Shown piece after piece: positions 23,115 to 31,193 of a DNA stretch of 35,828 nt. The stretch is taken from contig CALFYH010000246.1 of NCBI GenBank assembly GCA_937952155.1, forward strand, positions 1 to 35,828, given 5' to 3'. Every line of letters begins with the position of its first letter. Positions within the stretch are counted from its first letter, which is position 1. The position numbers were made by a program, and so were the translations under genes. Origin of the DNA: an uncultured Saprospiraceae bacterium. GTDB lineage: Bacteria; Bacteroidota; Bacteroidia; Chitinophagales; Saprospiraceae. Under the pieces are notes generated by a model. The model did no database searches. It saw nothing but the letters and a program-made list of their open reading frames with translations, and was not told the origin of the DNA.

Positions 23115-26024
23115 TTACTCTTTCACCACCAAATTGATCATCTTACCGGGTACAACAATTACACGTTGTAGATCTTTGCCGTCCACATACTTTTTGACAT
23201 TATCTAAGGTTAGTGCAATATCTTGGATTTCCTTTGGCGTAAGCTTTGATGATAAGGCCACGATATCTCGTTTTTTGCCATTGACACAGACTGGGTAATC
23301 TACCGTATCTTGTACCAAATATGAAGGCTCGAAAATAGGGTAGGATGCCTTGTGCACAGAAGTATCATTGCCCAACATCATATTTAACTCTTCAGTGATA
23401 AACGGTGCAAATGGTGCCAAAAGTACATTTAATGCAGAAAGTATTTCTTTTTTATTGCATTCCAATCTTTTCAGCTCATTGACACACATCATAAAAGCAC
23501 TCACGCAAGTATTGAATGAAAAACGCTCTATGTCTTCAGTGACTTTTTTGATGGTCGTATGCAAGATTTTGTATTCTTCGGCTGTAGGCTGAACTTGTGA
23601 AACATTCCAGCCATTTTCACTGAAGAACAAGCTCCAATACTTGCGTAAGAAACGATTGACACCGTCGATGCCTTTGGTATCCCAAGGCTTGGACTGCTCG
23701 ATAGGGCCCAGGAACATCTCATACATTCGAAAACAATCAGCACCGTATTTCGCTACGACTTCATCTGGGTTTTGGACGTTGTACTTAGATTTTGACATCT
23801 TTTCCTGAACGATATTGACGGTGAAATATTCTTCGCCATTTTCATCCTTTACCCAAATATAATTATCAAGATGGTTATTGATATTATAATTTACACCAAT
23901 TTCATCATAATATTTTAAAAATGCATCTTTTGTTAACTTATTATTTCCATCCAAATATTCATTAACATAAGGGAGTCTGTATTGATTAATTCCAATTTTT
24001 CCAGTAAGTTCTAATGGCAATGGAAAGCCGTGTTTTATACAGGATGTTACATTGTGTTTGATAATATCAATTTGGTTACCATATATTGTAGCTTTTTCAT
24101 TTAATGAAGGAGAATTTTTTTCTAAATAAATAAAATCAACATAATACCCATAAGCCGTAATCATACCTTGATTAATGAGCTTCTTGAAAGGCTCGATCGT
24201 AGGCACATAACCCAAATCATACAAAAACTTATGCCAGCATCGGCTATACATCAAATGGCCTACTGCATGCTCTGTACCACCGACATACAAATCCACATCT
24301 TGCCAATAATTGATGGCTTCTTTGGAAGCAAAAGCCTGATCATTGACCGCATCCATATACCGTAGAAAGTACCATGATGATCCAGCAAAACCTGGCATCG
24401 TATCTGTTTCTAGTGCTAAACCAGGGAATTGATTGACCCAATCTTCTGCTCTCGCTACTGGCGACTTACCGCCAGATGCGGGTTGGAAATTTTCGAGTTC
24501 AGGCAATTCGAGTGGCAATTTGTCCACATCCAACGCATGCGCCACACCTTCACTATCATAAGCTATCGGAAATGGTTCGCCCCAATAACGCTGACGTGAA
24601 TAATTGGCATCACGCAGTTTATAATTGACTTTACGGCTTCCGATGCCTTGAGTTTCAATTTTGGTCAGCATGGCTTTGATGGCGTCTTTGACTTCAATGC
24701 CATTGAGAAAATCAGAATTGACCATCTTGCCCAATTTGTCATGTAATGTAGCACCAGGATAATCAGATTTATCGACTACATCGATGATTTCCAAACCAAA
24801 TTTTTTGGCAAAAACCTGATCTCGTTCGTCATCGCTCGGTACAGCCATGATGGCTCCGGTACCATAGTCTTTGAGCACGTATTCGCCCAACCAAATTGGA
24901 ATTTTCTTACCATTGAATGGATTGATCGCGTACGCACCAGTAAAAACACCAGTCACTTCTTTGACTTCGGCCATACGATCTACTTCAGATCTGCTGCCTA
25001 CATAATCGATATAATTGGCTACAGCTTCTTTTTGGTCATTTGTCGTAATTTGGGGCACTATGTCGTGTTCAGGCGCAAGCACCATATAGGTCGCACCAAA
25101 TATCGTATCAGGTCTGGTGGTGAATATTTCCAATTTTTGGTCATGTCCTACGATGTCGAAAAACATCTGTGCGCCTTCGGATCTGCCTATCCAGTTGCGT
25201 TGCATGGCTTTCAAGGCATCTGACCACTCTAAGGTATCAAGATCATTGAGCAATCGCTCTGCATACGCCGTGATACGCAGCGACCATTGCATCATAGCTT
25301 TTTTCTCTACAGGATGTCCACCACGCTCAGAAAATCCATCTTTGACTTCGTCATTTGCCAATACTGTGCCCAACGCTTCACACCAATTGACATATCCAGT
25401 TTTGCGATAAGCCAAGCGGTAATTCATGAGGACATCGTCTTTTTGTTTGGCACTCATGCCTTGCCAATCTGATGCCGTAAAGGTCGATTCTTGGCTATTG
25501 GCAGCTTTGATGGTTTTGTTGCCATCTTGTGCGAAAACAGCTATCAAATGGTCGATCGGCATAGCCTTATCACTTGTCAAATCGTAGTAATGACTGTACA
25601 ACTGCAAGAAAATCCATTGCGTCCACTTGTAATAAGATGGGGCTGATGTCTTGACTTCTCTGGACCAATCATAACAGAATCCTATATTGTCTAATTGCTC
25701 GCGATATCTTTTGATGTTTTCATCTGTTGATACTGCAGGATGGACACCAGTCTGGATGGCATATTGCTCTGCTGGCAATCCGAATGCATCATAACCCATA
25801 GGATGTAGGACGTTAAATCCTTTGAGTCGCTTGTATCTGGAAAATATGTCAGATGCAATATATCCTAGTGGATGTCCCACATGCAGCCCTGCTCCTGATG
25901 GATAAGGAAACATGTCTAGCACATAAAATTTCTGTTTGTCAGAAGAATTATCGACTTTGTATAACTGAGTATCGACCCAATTCTTTCTCCACTTAGACTC
26001 AATATTTTCCGGATGATAATGCAT
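23115..26024 (-). CDS. leuS: Leucyl-tRNA synthetase with a divergent segment before KMSKS
   Basis: This 969-residue class I synthetase charges tRNA-Leu. The HIGH motif is HVGH at residues 48-51 (PYPSGAGLHVGHPLGY). The CP1 editing domain covers about 230-430 and the KMSKS motif is at 742-746. It is followed by YEMFLGPIEQSKPWDTKGIDG and the anticodon-binding and C-terminal domains. Residues about 623-740 (nt about 23805-24158) occupy the place of the leucine-specific domain. They read unlike the usual Bacteroidota sequence and are far more AT-rich than the flanks: 17-38 percent GC in 60-nt blocks against 48 percent in a counted upstream block. The frame is open and the catalytic motifs are intact, so the enzyme is probably functional. 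A -7 box lies 42 nt upstream. Confidence 0.95.
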   Translation of the reverse strand: MHYHPENIESKWRKNWVDTQLYKVDNSSDKQKFYVLDMFPYPSGAGLHVGHPLGYIASDIFSRYKRLKGFNVLHPMGYDAFGLPAEQYAIQTGVHPAVSTDENIKRYREQLDNIGFCYDWSREVKTSAPSYYKWTQWIFLQLYSHYYDLTSDKAMPIDHLIAVFAQDGNKTIKAANSQESTFTASDWQGMSAKQKDDVLMNYRLAYRKTGYVNWCEALGTVLANDEVKDGFSERGGHPVEKKAMMQWSLRITAYAERLLNDLDTLEWSDALKAMQRNWIGRSEGAQMFFDIVGHDQKLEIFTTRPDTIFGATYMVLAPEHDIVPQITTNDQKEAVANYIDYVGSRSEVDRMAEVKEVTGVFTGAYAINPFNGKKIPIWLGEYVLKDYGTGAIMAVPSDDERDQVFAKKFGLEIIDVVDKSDYPGATLHDKLGKMVNSDFLNGIEVKDAIKAMLTKIETQGIGSRKVNYKLRDANYSRQRYWGEPFPIAYDSEGVAHALDVDKLPLELPELENFQPASGGKSPVARAEDWVNQFPGLALETDTMPGFAGSSWYFLRYMDAVNDQAFASKEAINYWQDVDLYVGGTEHAVGHLMYSRCWHKFLYDLGYVPTIEPFKKLINQGMITAYGYYVDFIYLEKNSPSLNEKATIYGNQIDIIKHNVTSCIKHGFPLPLELTGKIGINQYRLPYVNEYLDGNNKLTKDAFLKYYDEIGVNYNINNHLDNYIWVKDENGEEYFTVNIVQEKMSKSKYNVQNPDEVVAKYGADCFRMYEMFLGPIEQSKPWDTKGIDGVNRFLRKYWSLFFSENGWNVSQVQPTAEEYKILHTTIKKVTEDIERFSFNTCVSAFMMCVNELKRLECNKKEILSALNVLLAPFAPFITEELNMMLGNDTSVHKASYPIFEPSYLVQDTVDYPVCVNGKKRDIVALSSKLTPKEIQDIALTLDNVKKYVDGKDLQRVIVVPGKMINLVVKE

Positions 26025-26066
26025 GTGAAATTATATTTTTTATTTACCCTGTAAATTTCTGAAATG

Positions 26067-26074
26067 CAAAATTA
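26067..26074 (-). promoter_or_regulatory. -7 box of leuS
   Basis: Minus-strand TAATTTTG, a full match to TAnnTTTG, 42 nt upstream of the leuS start codon. No TTG at -33 is clear. Confidence 0.4.
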
Positions 26075-26123
26075 AATATTTTGATCGTAAATGTATGAAT
26101 GTAAGTGAAAAAGTATTGGCGGG

Positions 26124-26200
26124 TGATTTTGGATTATTGATTTTTAATTTTGGATGATAGATGTTTGATTGTTGATGATGGATGATGAATTTTTGATGAT
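26124..26200. repeat. TTGATGAT-type low-complexity stretch
   Basis: Irregular copies of TTGAT, GATGAT and TTTTTGAT follow one another through this stretch (for example GATGATGGATGATGAAT). It has no coding potential and looks like decayed short-period repeat. Confidence 0.5.
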
Positions 26201-26243
26201 TACACATTTAGGTTGACATTTTAATTAAAAAACCAATACTCCA

Positions 26244-26373
26244 GTGGGAGCTCGTGGGAACTCGGTGGGATCTCGTGGGAACTCACTGGGAACTCAGTGG
26301 GAATACAGTGGGAACGTGGTGGGAGTATGGTGGGAGTTGATAGGGAGTAGCTACGGAGTTGGTATGGAGTAGG
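26244..26373. repeat. Degenerate tandem array of twelve 11-bp G-rich units
   Basis: Twelve units follow head to tail, ten of 11 nt and two of 10 nt (the first and third). The best-kept form is GTGGGAACTCA. The left units are the most alike (GTGGGAGCTC, GTGGGAACTCG, GTGGGATCTC). Units decay to the right through GTGGGAGTATG and TAGGGAGTAGC to TATGGAGTAGG. Nearly every unit carries a GG or GGG run at the same phase, so the plus strand has a G run every helical turn. It is non-coding. Confidence 0.85.
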
Positions 26374-26610
26374 TAGGTAATTGTCTCGTTCTAAAATAGC
26401 AATAAAATTTAATATAGTAAAATGATACTTTTATGCTTAAATGGCCAAATGGAGTACAAATACCCAATATTATTTTGACTTTTTGTGCTGCTTTTAATAT
26501 TTAGATTAAAACATTTGGTTTGAATACAGAACTTTTGTATTATTGTGTTGTAGATTCATGTTTTATCTGCAACCAAAAGAAAGACATAACCACCATTAAC
26601 AAATCGTAAA

Positions 26611-27369
26611 ATGAATAAAAAATTAAAATTAGGACTGACACTATTTGTCTTGGGTTTGCTTGGTGTATTTACAATGCTAACCGTGACGATACCTCTAGAT
26701 AATTTACCAAATGAGGTAGTAGAGAAAATATCACCACAAACGCTAAAATATTTAGTGCTAATCAATCCAGCAATTTTACTGTTGATTGCAGTAATAATTG
26801 GAACACTACTTTATGATAAAGTTGGTTTTTCAGTTCCGACAATTTCATCAATATTAAAAATTGAGCAACCAAAAATAAAATTTATTGAACAAATTAAATA
26901 TGGTATTATCCTTGGCTTGATATCTGGGATTTTGATTACTTTAATAAGTATTATTTTTAAATCATCGCTTCCTCAAGAGTTTATTGACCTTGGAAACAAA
27001 ATTAAGATAACAGTCATTGCAAGATTTATTTATGGAGGTTTTACAGAAGAATTATTAGTGCGATTTGGTTTTATGACATTAGTTGTGTGGATAGTATCTA
27101 AAGTAACAAATAATTTAGTAAACTCAACTTACTGGATTGGAATCATTTTGGCAAGCATTTTATTTGGGTTAGGACATTTTCCAGTAGTTTTTAATACGGT
27201 CCCAAATCCTTCAATAACTTTACTCACATATGTGCTAATTGGAAATTCAATCGCGGGACTGTTTTTTGGTTGGTTATATTGGAAAAAAGGACTTGAAGCA
27301 GCTTTCATCGGACATATATTTGCTCATGTGGCTATGATTATTGGAGAAAATATTTTTCAACTTCAATGA
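26611..27369 (+). CDS. CPBP family intramembrane metalloprotease (CAAX protease / Abi type)
   Basis: This 252-residue polytopic membrane protein has hydrophobic segments near 8-26, 48-66, 97-116, 153-163, 174-192, 204-222 and 233-248. It carries the CPBP motifs: E146-E147-xxx-R151 (FTEELLVRF), FGLGH with His189, and HIFAH with His235 and His239. These are expected to form the active site within the membrane. Relatives are CAAX-prenyl endopeptidases in eukaryotes. In bacteria they include bacteriocin self-immunity proteins and sensors, and the substrate here is unknown. It sits alone at the left of the accessory island, upstream of the RHS cassette on the same strand. Confidence 0.88.
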   Translation: MNKKLKLGLTLFVLGLLGVFTMLTVTIPLDNLPNEVVEKISPQTLKYLVLINPAILLLIAVIIGTLLYDKVGFSVPTISSILKIEQPKIKFIEQIKYGIILGLISGILITLISIIFKSSLPQEFIDLGNKIKITVIARFIYGGFTEELLVRFGFMTLVVWIVSKVTNNLVNSTYWIGIILASILFGLGHFPVVFNTVPNPSITLLTYVLIGNSIAGLFFGWLYWKKGLEAAFIGHIFAHVAMIIGENIFQLQ

Positions 27370-27488
27370 CAAAATTGGCAACAAATAACAAATAAGATTA
27401 GGAACGTCGTCACTACAATGACGTGAATGCAAGCGCGAAAGACTAAATGCGGCATCTACGTGTGTAATAAGGCTTTTATTTTATTATC

Positions 27489-27509
27489 ATAGATTCAAAA
27501 TAAATCTAT
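27489..27509 (+). repeat. Small hairpin between the CPBP and RHS genes
   Basis: ATAGATT (27489-27495) and AATCTAT (27503-27509) form a perfect 7-bp inverted repeat with a 7-nt loop. It may be a weak terminator of the protease gene. The rest of the 191-nt gap shows nothing else firm. Confidence 0.3.
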
Positions 27510-27560
27510 ACTTTTACATCATTGCTAAAAGTAGTGAAGAGATAACCATTCGGAGAGTCG

Positions 27561-28448
27561 ATGGCCGAGCAGAAAGCTGGCGGTTTTGGTAATAGGTATA
27601 AGTTCAATGGTAAAGAGCTGGATGCGCTCTCGGGACTGTATTATTATGGGGCGAGGTTTTATGATCCTGTAGTGGGGAATTGGTTGAGTGCAGATCCACT
27701 GACCGAGAAGTATCCGAGTCTATCACCATATAATTTTGTAGCAAATAATCCACTTATTTATATTGATCCAGATGGAAGGACTATCATTCCTGTCCATGGC
27801 ACTTGGTCTGATAGAGATACATGGGAAGATTTGAATGGTATTAAAAAAGCATCAAGTAATTTATTCAATGACAATCATCTTGGAAGTTCATTTCCGTGGT
27901 CGGGCGGAAATTATGCTGCATCAAGAACAGAAGCAGCATTTGGGTTGATAGATTTTGTAAGAACAGAAATGAAAAGTAAATCATTTAATGGTGAAATTAC
28001 ATTAGTTGGGCATAGCCATGGTGGGAATGTTTCAATTGAAGCATTAAATATGATTGTAGAAATGAAGGAGTTTGATAATGTGCAGTTAAATTTATTAACT
28101 ATAAATACTCCAGTTAGAGAAGATTATCAATTATCTGAAAAGGCAGCAGAAAGGGTAAATCATGTGAATGTTTATGATCCTAAAGATCCAGTTCAAGCCA
28201 ACGGTGGAAATGCAGTGACAGTAAGTCCAAGACAAGGTGATCCACATCCAAGCGGGAAAGGTTGGGGAGAATACGGTTCAGCAGGTAGGGTTTTTGAAAA
28301 TGCTAGGAATATTCAAGTAAATAACCCGCAAGGTGCTTTGAAAACTTTGCCTACACCAATTGGGATGTTGCCAAGAGTTAGTATAGGTGATTTTCATAAT
28401 TCGCATAATAGAGTATCTGATTGGATAAATAAAACTGAAAATAAATGA
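27561..28448 (+). CDS. Truncated RHS core fused to a predicted alpha/beta-hydrolase (lipase-like) toxin domain
   Basis: This is a 295-residue protein. Residues about 11-73 are the end of an RHS-repeat-associated core (YKFNGKELDALSGLYYYGARFYDP through NPLIYIDPDGR), the usual hinge before a variable C-terminal toxin. The toxin part has VHGTW at about 78-82 (oxyanion-type loop) and the nucleophile elbow G150-H-S152-H-G154. Asp206 or Asp209 (VYDPKDP) and His279 or His282 (FHNSHNR) could complete a triad, so a lipase or phospholipase is predicted. The large RHS shell is missing. RHS-like codons for PFGES continue five codons upstream of the ATG and then meet a TAA at 27543-27545. The next gene overlaps it by 4 nt. 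It may be an orphan toxin cassette or a 5'-truncated remnant. Confidence 0.8.
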   Translation: MAEQKAGGFGNRYKFNGKELDALSGLYYYGARFYDPVVGNWLSADPLTEKYPSLSPYNFVANNPLIYIDPDGRTIIPVHGTWSDRDTWEDLNGIKKASSNLFNDNHLGSSFPWSGGNYAASRTEAAFGLIDFVRTEMKSKSFNGEITLVGHSHGGNVSIEALNMIVEMKEFDNVQLNLLTINTPVREDYQLSEKAAERVNHVNVYDPKDPVQANGGNAVTVSPRQGDPHPSGKGWGEYGSAGRVFENARNIQVNNPQGALKTLPTPIGMLPRVSIGDFHNSHNRVSDWINKTENK

Positions 28449-28864
28449 ACAATTTGATCTTTATTGTGCTAATTTTGGTTATTAGTAGTTGTAATAATTA
28501 TGACTACAAAATTTCGGAACTTGCTAAGGAAAGAATTAAGTTTATAGATTTACCAGAAAGAGTTCAGAATTTTTACCAACATTCTTCTGAGTTTGGGGAA
28601 GAGAATCCTTCTCTTATAAATTTTGCCTGTATAGATAAAGATTGTAATTTTAGTTTGGAAACGATTGATACATGGTATGGCCCTTGGGTAGATTATTATA
28701 AATTATTAAATCAAACGAAAAAATTGTCTTATAGAATTGATCAAGGCACACCAATTCCTTTTGTTGTATATGAAAATAAATTGTATTTAGTTGATAAGTT
28801 CAATATCTTTACAAATGTTAAAGATTATTCTATAATAGAGTTTACTCGTTATGAGTTAAAATGA
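28445..28864 (+). CDS. Small lipoprotein, candidate immunity protein for the RHS hydrolase
   Basis: This 139-residue protein has a short signal peptide and a lipobox-like end (LVISSC, Cys16), so it is probably a lipoprotein in the periplasm-facing envelope. Its start overlaps the RHS-hydrolase stop in an ATGA, the tight coupling usual for toxin/immunity pairs. The mature part is rich in aromatic and acidic residues, has Cys55 and Cys60 (FACIDKDCNF) that could form a disulfide, and shows no family I recognise. Known lipase effectors of type VI systems are often neutralised by periplasmic lipoproteins, which fits, but the immunity role here is inferred from position and localisation only. A terminator follows 28 nt downstream. 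Confidence 0.65.
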   Translation: MNNLIFIVLILVISSCNNYDYKISELAKERIKFIDLPERVQNFYQHSSEFGEENPSLINFACIDKDCNFSLETIDTWYGPWVDYYKLLNQTKKLSYRIDQGTPIPFVVYENKLYLVDKFNIFTNVKDYSIIEFTRYELK

Positions 28865-28891
28865 TGAACAATATAATTTATAATTTACATA

Positions 28892-28914
28892 AGCCTCACT
28901 TTGGTGGGGCTTTT
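28892..28914 (+). terminator. Terminator of the RHS toxin/immunity pair
   Basis: AGCCTCAC (28892-28899) pairs with GTGGGGCT (28904-28911), 8 bp with one G-U wobble and a TTTG loop, followed by TTT. It ends the plus-strand cassette. Confidence 0.65.
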
Positions 28915-29263
28915 GTGTATTAGAGTTAACATGCCCGATCGTTGCAGTATCTAACTGCGATGAAATACATTAGGAATCCTGCTATTGCAGGACAGGTCTT
29001 TTATTTCCAAATGCGGAGACACATTAAAATAGATATCTTTGCATCGAATGTCGCCCTGTAATGCAAGGAAATATACAAAAGAATCTAAATTCTTTACATT
29101 TTTTTACTATTATAATAATGTGTAGATGATGAATTGTAAAACCTGTCCAGCTTTAGCAGGATTCTTAAAAATATTACCATTGTGGGATCAATGATGTACC
29201 CGCTACCTAAAATTCTGAATTCTATAATTTATAAGCTTATCATTAGCAACTACTTCAAATTGA
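28915..29263. other. Gene-free gap with an inverted-repeat element
   Basis: These 349 nt have no convincing ORF. The main content is the paired inverted repeat at 28974-29164. Outside it, nothing recognisable was seen. Confidence 0.6.
28974..29164. repeat. 191-bp element bounded by 24-bp imperfect inverted repeats
   Basis: The left arm (28974-28997) starts GAATCCTGCTA and ends GGACAGGT. The right arm (29141-29164) is its reverse complement, with mismatches only in the middle. The left arm also contains a perfect hairpin, TCCTGC-TATT-GCAGGA. Between the arms is a smaller pair, TTGCAT and ATGCAA. The size, non-coding interior and terminal repeats resemble a MITE or REP-type element; target-site duplications are not obvious. 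Confidence 0.6.
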
Positions 29264-30611
<1,348 letters not shown>

Positions 30612-30622
<11 letters not shown>

Positions 30623-31184
30623 ATTGTTTTATGTTTTCAGTGAAGTAAATTGCGTTTTTATCATTGGTTTGTACATATGAAATCAATCGCTGTCTTGCCT
30701 TGAATAATGAAGCTCTAGAAGTACTTTCAGTAATCTGCAAGATCTCAGCAATTTCCATATGATTATATCCCTCGATAACATATAAATTGAAAACCAGATA
30801 TAGCGTTTTTGGTAGTTTTTGAAGCAACTGCAATAGTTCTGCACTTGCCATTGTGCCGTAGACGTCAGGAATATTCGCAGTAGGCATATCATCGACTATC
30901 TCCATATCTACGAATATAAATTTCTGTTGTTTACGGAGCAATTCTAAAGATGCTCGAATGGCGATTTTCTTGGACCAACCAATAAAAGCTTTGGGTTCTT
31001 GCAGTGAGTGCAAATTTTTAAAAATAATAAGGAAGGTATCTTGAAGAACATCTTGCGCTTGATGCACATCGGCCATGTATCTATTACAAATCGCCAGTAG
31101 CCCCGGCGCATACTTTCGCACCAGAGCTTCCTGACATTTGCGGTTCCCCTCTTTACATCCTTGTACTATATCTTCTATGGACAT
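30612..31184 (-). CDS. ECF-type RNA polymerase sigma factor
   Basis: This is a 190-residue sigma-70 family protein of the extracytoplasmic-function class. Region 2 covers about residues 20-90 (ALVRKYAPGLLAICNRY, QAQDVLQDTFLIIFKNL, FIGWSKKIAIRASLELLRKQ). Region 4 covers about 125-180 (LPKTLYLVFNLYVIEGYNHMEIAEILQITESTSRASLFKARQRL) and holds the -35-binding helix-turn-helix. Regions 1 and 3 are absent, as expected. It starts 9 nt after the lipoprotein gene and overlaps the downstream membrane protein by 11 nt. Having the lipoprotein first and the sigma second differs from the usual sigma-first order. Its regulon is unknown; autoregulation would be typical. Confidence 0.9.
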
Positions 31185-31193
31185 AGATTATTT

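Larger units (their letters stand above)
26025..26610. other. Repeat-containing gap between leuS and the CPBP protease gene
   Basis: These 586 nt hold no convincing gene. They contain the leuS -7 box (26067-26074), a TTGATGAT-type low-complexity stretch (26124-26200) and a 130-nt tandem array of 11-bp G-rich units (26244-26373). The rest (26380-26610) is AT-rich with nothing recognisable. It marks the left boundary of the accessory island. Confidence 0.6.

Noticed and set aside
26244..26373. CRISPR array
   Set aside because: The period is 11 bp with no spacers, units decay gradually, and no cas genes are present.
27370..27560. Five-bp inverted repeat CGTCA...TGACG and a small gene before the RHS cassette
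   Set aside because: The stem is too short to exceed chance and no open frame of useful length with a start was found.
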